Notes under the pieces: model-generated
The model's input: only the letters and a program-made list of their open reading frames with translations
What the model was told of the DNA's origin: nothing
The model's database searches: none
Shown: positions 24,509-36,300 of the stretch, piece after piece
Position numbering within the stretch: position 1 is the first letter of the stretch
How the letters are laid out: every line of letters starts with the position of its first letter
DNA from: Hirsutella rhossiliensis
Lineage: Eukaryota > Ascomycota > Sordariomycetes > Hypocreales > Ophiocordycipitaceae
Assembly: GCF_020360975.1 (NCBI RefSeq)
Contig: NW_025408668.1
Location: 6,882,001 to 6,946,000 of the forward strand
Length of the DNA: 64,000 bases
Reading direction: 5' to 3'
Made by a program: the position numbers and the translations under genes

Positions 24509-24832
24509 CTCGCATCCAATGCCTGGAACCTGCACTATTGCGTGGCAGCAACTGGTGCCGAAAGCGAGCAGAAGTGTTGACCGCACCCGTCGCACATGGA
24601 CACGGATGCGTCGCTCGCTCTTTTGCGGATAATTTCAACCGATCCTATTGTTCCATGCGCTTCTGTATATATTTCACGGTCTTGCCGAAAAATGAACCGA
24701 GGGAAACTCAAGTGGTAATCGGACTCTGCATTGCCCGATGACAGGCTCAAAGAAGTGACTAGCATGCCAGGATCATCGGAGGCTTCGTGTGGCAAGGTTT
24801 GCCGACACCTAAAAAGGCACCCGGCCATTCTC
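24509..24832. other. convergent intergenic region
   Basis: Shared 3' flank of the glucoamylase (+) and peroxidase (-) genes. Nothing else seen. Confidence 0.55.
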
Positions 24833-26294
24833 TCAGGAACGCAAACTTGCCCCTGGGAACTGGTTCAGTCGATCCGTGTCAATCTCCTGAAGTTGAGGGC
24901 AGTTCAAAGGATAGAGGGCATTCCCCAGGGCATCGTTGAGCCGCGCGAGCGGTTGACTAAGGAGAGAGTAAAGCCCCTTGACTATGTCGGGCGTAAGTAG
25001 CTGAATCAACTGAAAACCCAAGCAGGCAGCATTGTTGCCCTGTGCCAGGTTCTGGGCGTTGTAAACGCCTCCTGTCAAGTTGCCAATGTCGACGCCGGCA
25101 AAGGTGTTGACTTGTCCCAGGTTGCCCCCGAGAGCAATCAGCTCTGGGTGGGCGACCAGGACATCGGAAAGGTCCTTGGCGAAGTATACCAAGTTGTACT
25201 CGTCGCCGACGGCGCGCTTGTACCAGTTGTCCGGGATGCGCTCGTGGCCTTGAGTGTACTGGAAGTTGCCTGGCTCGCCTGTGATTGCAAAGAAAGACTT
25301 GAGTACGTCTTGGTTGAGATAGCCCTGGGGATAATCTGCCGACTTATTGCCCATGAAGCGGTAGATGAAGCTGAAGGTGGCTGAACTGACGATGAGGGCG
25401 CCGCTTGAGTGCAGGAAGTATGGGTTGTTCTCCTTGGATTGCCGGAAGCGCTTCACGTGGAACCTGGCCATGGCAGGGACGTCGTATCCATTTGCGCCAA
25501 GGGGCTCATCGTACAGCTCTTGGAACTGCGAAAGCTGCAGTTTGTAGGCATTGCCGCCGCTGTTCAACAGGGCGCCCCGTCAGCCTCGCGGCGGCGCCCG
25601 GAGCTGGGGACAGAAGCCTACTTACTACTGAAAATAGTCACCTCTTGTTGGGGAGCAGTCGGCCTCGTACTTGTTGTGCGAAAAGGAGATGCCCCGCGGC
25701 CTTCCTAGGAGTCCGCTGAGGGGGGACCACGTCAGGGGCGGGCCGCCGATTGACCACGACACCAAGTCTCCGCTGACAACGGCTCCGATCTCGGCCAGGA
25801 ACGTGGCCAAGTCGAGGCCCATGCCATAGACTGTTTAGCGGCGTCAGTCTCGAACAAAAACGTCGGGTCTAGTCGCCGGGCTTTACCGTCCATACACCCC
25901 TTGATGAACTGCCCAGCTGTGGCGACTCCGTTTCTCGGTATGTAGTTGTGGTTGGCCATGGCGTTGAGTCCGGGACAGGGTCCTCGCTGGTCGCCTGGCC
26001 GAGGCGCAATCTAACGCCGACAGTCTTAGATGGGGAAGGGAGAGGGCACTGACTGGGACGCCGTCGGGGCTGACTCACAAACCTGTGGGTGCCGGTCGTC
26101 GAGACGAGCTGCTGCTGGGCGTTGAACCGACCCGGGGCGTTGCCACCAGGGACCTGGCGAGGCTCCATGTTGGCCACGGCCTGGGTGAATCGCTTCGTCT
26201 TCTCGGCGTCCACCTCCCCCCCCAGGAGCGCCGAGGGAAAGGCGGCAGCTTGGAGCCCCGTGAGGGCCAGGACAGCCAGGAACAGGGCGTGCAT
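24833..26294 (-). CDS. secreted heme-thiolate peroxidase (chloroperoxidase / unspecific peroxygenase family)
   Basis: Four exons: 26294-26079, 26010-25887, 25830-25626 and 25559-24833, giving 423 residues. The N-terminus is a signal peptide (MHALFLAVLALTGLQAAAF). Exon 2 carries the heme-thiolate motif RGPCPGLNAMANHNYIPRNG, with Cys at about residue 84 as the axial ligand. Exon 3 has SHNKYEADCSPTRGD, equivalent to the metal-binding E-x-D-x-S motif (Ala in the middle position where His or Gly is usual). Exon 4 continues FQYGGNAYKL after the splice. Members use hydrogen peroxide to halogenate or oxygenate organic substrates outside the cell. The C-terminal half is longer than in Caldariomyces chloroperoxidase and resembles the long Ascomycete subgroup. 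Substrate unknown. Confidence 0.9.
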
Positions 26295-27291
26295 CTTCGA
26301 TATCCCGCGGCAGGGGACGGGTTTGTGCAGTAAAGGGTAAAAGAGGCGACGAGTGGCGAGGGCTCGGCGGCAGATGAGTTAAGATTCTGTCGGCACAGGA
26401 CGAGCAGAGGGGGGCTATTTATCGTTCACCCTGACGCCCAATATCCACGAGGTGCAACCCTCAGCCCTCCCTCAAGGGATATGAGCCACGTTGGGCTGAC
26501 GAGAACAAGACAGGCATCAAACGTCACGCAACTGGGGCCATGGCCTAGGGATTGGACCATGGAGGCGTTTTGGGAGACGAATACGGGTGCGAGCATGCGG
26601 CCATGGGCAACCAACAACGGAGAAGCCGCAACTTGGTGTAGGACATTTCCCTGCATGTTCGCGGCATAGCGAATATCTGGCTCCTTTATCGACTACCTCT
26701 TGCTTTCCATGCAAAGTCAAATGCCGTGGCGTAGGCGGGCAAGAGAGCCATTGGCCAGAGAGCCGTTCGCTGTTGGTTGAAGACATGATGTTTCGACAGC
26801 CGCACTCGCCACCGTCAGGGGTTCGCCCTCCCGTGAGGGTGCAGCTGACACTTCGGGCCTTCCTCCTTCGCCCTCCATGAGAGCCCGGGGTTGCTGAGGC
26901 CATGCCGCTCCGCGTCGCCATCAAGCTGTGATTCGTGCATATCCACGATATGCCTTCCCGCCTGTGATGCCGTGGCCCAAGCGAGAGACATGCATGCAGC
27001 AGTCATTCTACTCCACAACTCAGATCGAGCCCTCCCGATCCAATCATGCTATCCTGCTGATCAACATGCAGGGAGCGTTTCAGCGTCGATAAATAATCAT
27101 GTCGGGTGGAATCAAATAGATATCATTCCCTCCGCCGTGTGGAGCCGCATCCCTGCTAATGGTCTTCTTGGACATACGAGACTGTGCCCGCAAGGCGTTT
27201 ATTTCTCAATTCAGTAGCTCGTGAACGCCAAGAAACGGCATAGCAATGTTACCATGCATCACCATGAGCTCGCACCGTCCGCTCGATGTCG
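26295..27291. other. upstream region of the peroxidase gene
   Basis: About 1 kb between two minus-strand genes. A minus-strand TATA-like box (ATAAATAG, + positions 26415-26422) lies about 120 bp before the peroxidase ATG. No gene seen. Confidence 0.5.
26415..26422 (-). promoter_or_regulatory. TATA-like box of the peroxidase gene
   Basis: Minus strand reads GATAAATAGCCCC, 121 bp upstream of the ATG at 26294. Context only; no experimental support. Confidence 0.4.
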
Positions 27292-29929
27292 TCACATCCG
27301 TTCCAGAGGGCTCAGGCCAAGCAACTTCATGCCATTGTACAGGACAACCCGGGCAGCGTCGTACAACGCCATTCGTGCCTTCATGACCTCATGTTCACTG
27401 CCCACGATCCGGAGATGGCCGTAGCTTGTGCTCAGAACGTGAGTCATTTTGAACAGGTAACTACGCCTTTGATTAGTAACGAGGTTCCGGGAGTCGACGT
27501 GTAGACAAGGACTGAGCTTACCCCAAGATCGTTGTAGGCTCCAGTGTCTTCAACGTGTTTTGGACAACATCTGGCCACTGGCCAACGACGCGTACAAGAT
27601 CAATGGCCATCGGCTCAGTAAGCAAGGACAGGTCTGCCGAGGTGAGGTTCTCTTCGGTAAGGCCAGCTTTGCGCGTGATGGAGCAGAGCCGGGCATGAGC
27701 GTATTGGAGATACTGGCATTCGTAAGCTTGATGAAATTGCACGACTCTAAAGGTGATAACGCACTGGACCGGTATCCCCCTCAAAGCTGGTCATCCGCTG
27801 CAGGTCAAATTTGTAGTTGTTGATTCTATAGAAGCCAATTAGCATAACCAAATTTCAAGTCTGCGCCTATTCCATAGGAGCAACTCACCGCTTGCCCAAC
27901 ATGTCTTGCACCATGACCCTAAGCAGTCATTAGCTGGGACAGTCTTCCATGCCTTTGGCATTTGCTTACGAGGATATCCCGAGGATATCGGCAGTCTTGG
28001 CTGGATTTTCGACTTGTTTGTACTTATCCTCATTCTTCTTCATCGTCTCGTGCATGTGGTCGCCAACGTCACGGAGGATATCCTGCACATGTTAGACACC
28101 ATAATGCCCGACGGCCTGGCTACACCAGGCCATGAGCTGAGTAAAGAGGATCTTACATCGAGGAACTTGACGGTGCCTAGAAAACGCGACTTTGGTGAGC
28201 CTGTGTCTCCCTGGACATTTTGCAGATGGAGACCGGCCTAGAGCCCTGCATAAGCGGCAATATAGAGAGAGCCAATACTGACCTTTTCTGGTGCTCATCC
28301 CCAGCACGAGTCCGAAGTTGATGTGCTGGCACTTAGCAGCAATGTCCTGGTGTCCCATCATTCCCACAACCTGCATATACGTCAGTGACTCGATCGTCCA
28401 GTATGCTAGCCCGACTCACCTTGAAGAACTGCTTCACGTGGAGATCTTGCTCCGAAGCAATGACATAAATCATGTGGTCGAACTTGTACCTCTCGGCGCG
28501 GTTCAGCAGTTCGGAAATATCCCTCGTCAAATACCTGTAATGCGCGTTAGAATCAAACATCCAGAGAGCGCGCCAGTCTGAGGCCTACAGAGCCGTGCCG
28601 TCCTTCTTCCGGAGAATGGCTTTTCCGAGCTGCTTGCCCTCTTTGCCCGGGACGTTTTTGACAAAGTCAATGAGGAGCGCGCCCTCGTGGTCCTCAGCCA
28701 AGCCCATCTCCTTCATCTTGTCGGCAGCCTTGTGCATGTCGTCTTCGGAGACCTTGCTCTCGCCAGAGTACTCGTCAAAATGAATGTTGAGTCGGGCGTA
28801 TGTCTCCTTGTACCGCTTGATGCTGAACTGCCGAAACCGTCGCCAAAGGGCAAGCGCCTCGTCATCTCCCTCAGTCATCTTCTTGAAGTACTTTCGAGCT
28901 TGCTCGTCCAGGCCGTCGTCCAGGATCTTTTGCGCCTCGGCTTCCTTGCCCTCGGCTTTCATCTTCTCGGCCTGCTCTTTCTCGTCTGCCACGTCCTTGC
29001 TGATCTTGACGTAGACCTGGAAGAGATGATTGATGGGGTCTCGTTCCAAGTCCACCTCGTTGCCGTACTTTTCGAACCCCAGGGCCAGTACGCCGTACTG
29101 CTTGCCCCAGTCCCCCAGGTAATTGATGGCGACGACATCCCATCCGGCGCTCTTGTAGAGGTTGGAAAGAAAACCACCGATAATAGTGCTTCGCAAGTGC
29201 CCAGCATGGAACGGCTTGGCAATATTCGGGCTCGAAAACTCGACAAGCATGCGTTTTTTGCCTTTGGAAAGATCGTTCTGGTCCCTGAGGCCGACGGTCG
29301 AGTTGGTGCCGAAATCAAATCGGTGTGACAGTGCCATGGGAATGACAGTCTTGGTGAGCGGGGCGGGCTTGAAGAAGAAAGGGAGAAACGCTCCATTTTG
29401 CACGGGCTTCTCGACAAGGGGAGAGTCGGGCCACTACCTCTGAGCAGTCAGTAAGAGCCTCGGGCCGTGAATGAGGAAAAAAGGGTGCCACCTTTTCCAG
29501 CCATTGCTTGCCCAGCTCGTCGGGTTTGCCCTTGACCCTAAGAGCCGGAATGGCAAGCATGAGATCTCCCTTTTCTAGCGTTGCAGTCCATTGCAAGGCG
29601 GGATAGATGATGCTCCTGTCGACGCCGGTGATGTCGTGCAAGATGCTGGTGATGTGAGCTCGGTAGACGTCGACCGGGTTGATGTCAGGAAAGCAGTTGG
29701 GGTATCTGTCAATCAAGGGCAGATGCTGGAAGCGCTGGGCGAGATTCTCAAAGGAAGCCTCGCTCGCCATGTTTGCGAAGCTCCTGCGGAGTCGATGGCG
29801 GGGTAGGAATAGGAACTTCGGCCGTTGGCGGAGGGGTAGGGTTTGGCGGGGGAACCGAAGACAAGTCGAAGCTGCCTGTGTCGAACGAAGGCAAAGGTTG
29901 GGCAAAGAGCCAGGGAGTAGAGTTGACAT
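27292..29929 (-). CDS. arginyl-tRNA synthetase, possibly dual cytosolic/mitochondrial
   Basis: Charges tRNA-Arg. Ten exons: 29929 (or 29770)-29492, 29433-28589, 28534-28420, 28370-28283, 28176-28157 (20 nt), 28082-27970, 27918-27889 (30 nt), 27825-27765, 27712-27522 and 27460-27292. From the ATG at 29770 the product is 636 residues; from 29929 it is 689. Class I features are SSPNIAKPFHAGHLRST (HIGH motif as HAGH), NYLGDWGKQYG, the YLTRDISELL block, VVGMMGHQD, GMSTRKG in place of a canonical KMSKS and the anticodon-binding helix region GDTGPYLQYAHARL. The end is LLGLSPLERM, typical. The 53-residue extension from 29929 has nine Arg, no Asp or Glu, and ends LRRSFAN, so it is a textbook presequence. 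Compartment use is inferred. Confidence 0.93.
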
Positions 29930-30343
29930 AAACCCCGGTCGAGTCGAGTCGGCCAGATGACGCAGGAGGGACCGGCTGTGACCAATTTTTCGAAATGACT
30001 CTACGGTTAGGAACAAACGGAAGGGGTCCTACAGTAAAAACTGGGAGGGGGGGGGGGGGGGGTAAGCACAGCACGCGCAAGGACAGCGGGCCGATCTATC
30101 TCCGACCGTTTCCACCTGACTCACTGGCTCCAGCTCAGTTTCGACGTCACGTCGGCTCATCAGGGTCACTTGCGGCGTCAAACCATCGTCGAGTTGAAAT
30201 CGAAAAGGGAAAAAACAGCTTATCTATTCATTACTGACTTTCCAAGCAGCTGCCTTGAGGGCAAGTCTAACAACGCCGGTATCAATGTCGGGCCTATGAA
30301 ATCTTTCTCCAACGACTCTGCCCAGTGCCCTCCACCTCCGTCC
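29930..30343. other. intergenic region between the NRPS 3' end and the ArgRS 5' end
   Basis: Includes a 16-G tract at 30047-30062. No gene seen. Confidence 0.55.
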
Positions 30344-33300
30344 TTACCGCCCCGATCTCGAAAACGTTCCGCCACTTGATCCCTGCGTCGCTTCCTGGCC
30401 ATTGCTGGTGAGCGGGGGAAGGAAACCAACTGAGCTGAGGAACTCGGCGTTTCTCCTCACAGCCAACTTCAACCTCAGAGGCGTCTCGCCCCTCCAGCTC
30501 TCCGCCGCTTCCTGCATTGTTTGGCTCTCCAACATGTGTGCCAGCGGCCACAGTGGATGGGACTCCTTGCACGCGTCAATATCCTCACGCATAGAAGCAA
30601 GCCACTCTGCCGCTTCTCGAGCCTCCAGCCGATACCCCATGCCAGCCAAGACGGCCCAGAATTGGCCCCATTTCATGCCATCATAGACCTGCTTCACGAC
30701 TTGAGGCGCCATTCCCGGAATCGCCGACTCAAAGGCAGTGTCGACAATAGTCGTTGCCATGGTCGCCGCGTCGGATAGCTCGACCCAAGAGTCAGCCTGA
30801 GTGGCGTTGTAAGCGCCCAGCCTAATACACGCTGCCGCAAGCCGCCATATATAGTCATCGATGTTTGCGACGCCTTCGGTTGCGGTGCCGACGACAAGGC
30901 CGGGGCTGATGATGGCAAACCTGTTCGAGCCGCTCGCGGCCAAGCAACGCCGCGCCGCCCTTTTTGTCACCGCCTCGGCGACAAATTTCGTTTGACTGTA
31001 CCCGACGGCATCAGGGCCTGATAACTCTCTCGCCACGTCTTCGTCTAATTCGTCCTGAGAATCTCCATCTCGGCCACCAGTGACATATACGAACCCCATA
31101 CGGGGAACCGTTGCTGCGAGGCAGAGCAACTCAACCGTCGAATCGACGTTTGCGGCTTCAAGGGCCGCATAACTCTTTGCCCAGTGCACCGCAGCTCCAT
31201 TGTGAATGATGATGTCGACATTCCCCCCTTGGAGATGCTCCCAATGCGCCGGTTCGAGACCCAAACATGGGAGCGACAGGTCCCCAGGCCAGACCTGCAG
31301 CTTCTCTCCGTGTAGATCAGTCCACCAGCGGGCTCGCCTGGCCGCCTCGATAGTGCGGCTTCTGGCGCGTTCTGCCGTCTCACCGCGCACCACAGCAATG
31401 ACGCCGCTGACACGGCGATGCTCGAGAAGCTGGCGGAGTATTTGTGTACCGATGAATCCGTTGCCACCGGTAAGTAGAACCGTTACCGGTTCGCCGAGCG
31501 TCGCATACTGTTCGAGGGACATACCACTGCCTGACGCTTGGTCGTTTCGCTGGAGAGCAGCAACTCGCGAGTCGTGTCGACATATTTCGGCCATAACGTC
31601 AATCGTGGTCGGGCTTGAGACCGGCAAGCGGGAACGGGCGAACGGTTCTGAGCAGGTAGCAGCCTGCGAATCCAACACGCACTTGGCCAATTTCCGTATT
31701 GTTGTCTTCTTGTCCATGAGGAGCTGCATGCTGACGTTGGCGTCAAACTGTCGAGAGATGAAATACATGAGCGACATCATGTTCAGCGAGTCGAGGCCCG
31801 AGGACTGCAGGGTCAGGTCGTCGAAGCTCGTCCGTTCGGGGCATTCATTTTCGCATTTTGATGCCAGACCGGCTTGGATACGAGCGGGAAGCATTTCGTG
31901 TATCTTCCTCGCTATCGTGTAGGCTGGCTGCTCTTCTTCGCCTATCACGCCTGTGCCGGCGTCGTCGTGGACGTCCTGATAGCCCGATGTCTCAAGCGCC
32001 TGATCTGCCTCGGAGGCGGAGAGCCGCTCAAGCTGGGCCGTGATGAGACGGCGATCAAGTTTGCCTGACAGGCTCAGTGGTAGCGGCTGTCCATCGTGGG
32101 CGAGGGAACCCGCGTCCAGCCAGTGTGCTGGGACCATGCTGCCGGGAACTTTGGCTGCCAGTTCCGTCTTCAACTGGCGCGGAAATGCCTCGTTTTCCTC
32201 TTCTTTGGTATCCGCTTCGATGATTGCAACCAGCTGCTGCTTCAACGGCCCTGCCACTGGGTAGAACACTGCACAGCGCTTCACTCCAGAGCATGCGGCG
32301 AGGTTGGTCTCGATGTCGCCGAGCTCAATTCGCTGACCTGGAGAGTGTTAGGTCGACCCATCTTCGCCTCGCACAAACAACGACAGAGAGCATGACTTAC
32401 CGTGATGCTTTACCTGCAGGTCCTTCCGGCCAACATAATCGATGGCACCGTTGTCCTTCCTGAAGACAAGATCCCCCGTCTTATACATGCGTCTCGGCCC
32501 AGAGCCAAACCCAGGCTGCGTTGCCCACTTGGGATTCGAAATGAACGACTGTGCCGTCTTCTGGGGATCCTTGAAGTAGCCATTTGCCAGAATCGGCCCT
32601 TCCAGGACAAGTTCACCTGTTTGCCCGCCTGCAACCAGCTTGTCGTGGTCACTTGGATCCACGATCCATACTTGGCACCCCATCGGGAAACCAATGGTTC
32701 GCGGGTCAACACCTCCAGCATACTGTTGGGAGAGAGCAGTCCCCGCTCCCTCGGCAGGCCCGTACACGTTGAAGACTCGTACCCGCGCCTGATGCCACCT
32801 GGAGAGCAGCGCTCGATCCGGCGCCTCTCCGCCGAGGTCAAGAGTCTCTAGGAGAGGCACGTCGCTCGGGGACAGTAGTCTGGCTACTGACGGTGTCAAG
32901 ATGGCCCAGTCGACCTTTGTTCTTCTCACGAAGCCGGCAAGGTCTTGAGTTCGTTCCTTTTCGTTCGCAATGCACACAGTGCCACCGTGCATCAGCACAA
33001 CCAGGGTTTCGTTCAGGCTGGCGTCGAAACTGTACGACGAAAAGTGCAAGATGCGTCTCTTGGCTTCGAGAAGAAGAGCTTTGCTATAAGCGGCAGCACT
33101 TGTCGCAAACGCCGAATGAGAAATCATAACCCCCTTTGGCCGACCTGTCGACCCGCTGGTGAAGATGATATAGGCAAGGTCGCTAGGGGATACATCGGGC
33201 AGCTCATCTCTTCTTGCGGCCGGCAAGGTCTGGAGAAAGGCGCCGTCGACGATAACTTGGCGAAGCGAAACTGCAAAGTTCATTGACATTGCCTGCAAGG

Positions 33301-36300
33301 GCGATATCAGCACAAACTGGGCCGCGACTTGGGACACAAGCTCCTCAAGCCTTTGCTGCGGTTGGCTGGGGTCAAGCAAAACAAATGCCGCTCCAGTCTT
33401 GAGAGCCGCGAGCATTGCAACGATGGTCCAGACCGATTTCTCGAAACACAAGGGTAAAATCATTCCTCTGCAGATGCCAAGTTTCAGGAGATGAAGTGCC
33501 AGGTCGGAAGACAGATTGTCCAACTCTTGATATGACACAGAGGTTTCTGAAGTGCACACAGCTTCCTCGTGTTGTTGTTGCCTGGACACGTCGCTCACCA
33601 GGTCATGAACTGTAGCCTGAACGGTTTTCACGGGTGATGGACCCAGGCAACTCACGATACTCGTCTCTTGTGCTTTTCCGGGTTGAATATTGGCCAGTTG
33701 CGTCTCTGATGAGTCGGAAAGTTGTAGAAGCTGCCCAAGGATGTCTTTGACAGCAGCAATCGCTTCCGTAACGACCTCACGGCAAGTGATTTGCTCGTCA
33801 AAGACCACATCGAAATGGATTCTGCTCTGCAGGAGCCAGACTTGGCAAAGAACTGGCACTGTTGCGTCTTCTCCCCGATGCGAGGGCTCACCAAGCGGCT
33901 CGTCGTCGCTCCCCCACACGGATCCGGCCTGAATCACCAGCATGTTTTGAAAATCGCATCCCCGTTTCGTATCTTCGCTCATGGCCCTGATGGCCTTCAG
34001 CGCTGTCTGCTCATACGGTATCATTTCGGTGAAGTGGTCTCGGACGGAGTGCAGAAAGTCAACGGCGCGGCTATCCGGACGCACAGTCAGCCTAACAGGA
34101 ACAGTGGCCATGGTCGGCCCCTCAATGTTGTCGATACCCCTCAGGGGCGCGTTGCGCCCAGATATCGTGGCACCGAAGAGGACGTCGGTGGTCTTGGAGA
34201 AGTGGCCGATCATGATAGCCCAGGCGGCCTGGACCATGGTGGACATAGTGGTCTTGCATTGCTCTTTTCGCTCGGGCAGCTCAAGATAATCCCTGACAAC
34301 ACGGTTGGCACGGCACGCATGATCCGGACGTGCTGGGGCGGGGAATGTGGACGAAGTGACACCCTCGAGTTTCTTTTGCCAGTACGTGGCGTTGCGCTTT
34401 CCGTCCAGCTCCCTCGAATAGGCGACGAACTGGCGGAAGTCAGACGCCGGCTCCGTGGCCAGCCCACGATACGAAGCGTTGACCCTCTTGCAGATGAGAG
34501 AAACAGACCACCCGTCATAGAGCATATGATGCATGGTCCAGACAAAGTGCACTGTCTTGTCGTTTTCGAAGACCAGAGCAAACCGGGACAACGGCAAACC
34601 TGGCAACATAGGCTTCGCGTTGTCTGCTTTGATGTACGCTTCCAGGTTGTGCGATTCTGACCATGGCATGGCCTCGTCGACGACAACCTGGAGCGAGCCG
34701 GCCGACGTGTTTGTGAACCTGGTGCGGAGAATGGGCGTGTCTTTCCATACGCTCTCCCAAGCCTTCTTGAACCGGGCCACGTCGATGTCTTTCGGTAACC
34801 TGTGATTGAAGCGGCCTATAGAGACCCCGGGATGGATGATGTTTGCCACCATCAAGTCCTCCTGCGTGTGTGTGCATGGGTAGAGATCTTGGACAAGGTT
34901 AGGATCGATGGCACACTGGACAGCTGCTTCCTTGCGCAGAGCCACCACCTGGTCTTGCCGCAGCAGGCCAAATGGCTTCCTTCTGCCGGCAGAGGAACTT
35001 CCAGCGCCATTCTGAGACCGCTCGCAAACCCTGGCCATATCCTGCAGGACGGTGAAACTCGCAAGGGCAGCCACGGTCGTGTGAATGCCGGCTCGGCGGC
35101 AAGCTGCGACGACTTTGATGAAGCCGATGGAGTCGCCCCCAAGGAGAAGAAAGTCGTCGTTGGGGAGTATATTCTCCTTGGGAAGCTCGAGGATATCTGC
35201 CCAGATTTCGCGCATAAATTGCTCGCCTGGCGTCAAGCATGGCAGCCCGCTGGTGGAGTCTTCTGATGTTTCTGACGCGTCCTGCGTCGCCGACCCATCA
35301 GAGCTCGTCGTCCACGAGGCTTTTTCATCCTGGTCATCATCGAAACAGGTGGAAATCATTGCCTTTGAGGTTTCCAGGTGTTTCCTGCAACCCTTCATCG
35401 TGGTGGGCACCTGAATTTCTTTGACTTGAGCCATCGTCAGATCGTTGCCCGTCTGACGGAGCCTCTTCCGATCCGTCTTCCCCGAAGATGTTCGTGGAAT
35501 GCTTTCACAGGGCAAGATAACTCTGGGTATCATGTAGTCTGGAAGTTTTTCCGAGAGAGCCCCCTTGATACCCGTCGTCCTTTCCAAAATCTGTCTGCTG
35601 ACTGGATCTACTCTGTCGATAAAGATTCCTTGCTTCGAGGCGCAATCGGGTGCGGTGCCCTCTCCGGGACCGACAAAGGCAGCCAGGAAAGCCCGGCTAC
35701 CATGGTCGGGCTGCAACAGCTCGACGACGACGTCCAAAGCTGGCTTCTCGTCACGCTGGTTCAAGATGTTCTTCATGTGATGCTCGATCTCGCCCGTCTC
35801 AATTCTTTGGCCGTTGACCTTGACTTGAGTATCCTTGCGGCCCAAGTAATCGATGGTCCCGTCAACATTCATCCGCCCAAGGTCGCCAGTTCGGTAAAAG
35901 CGTGACGAGGAACTGGTGATTGTGTCTAGAAAGTCGGCGTGCTCTCCAAAGACGGCAGCCGTCTTGACCTCGTCACCGAGGTAGCCTCTGGCTACTCCAG
36001 GGCCTTCAATGATAATCTCCCCAACACTGTTGAACGACTGGATCCGGTCTCCCTCTTCGTTCAAGATCCATACCGCACAGCCAACGGGCTTGCCGAGCGG
36101 AATGGACTGGGACGTTCTGGATATGGGGTCGCTGACCATGGCCACGATGGTGCATTCGGTTGGGCCGTAGGCGTTGATGACGTCGACGCTGTCGGCCCAT
36201 ATCTCGACGACGTCTCGCGGCAAGGCCTCTCCGCCGAGGCATAGAACTTCGAGTCGGGGAACATCCTCGGGACGAAGCAGTCTCGCGATCGGAGGCGTCA

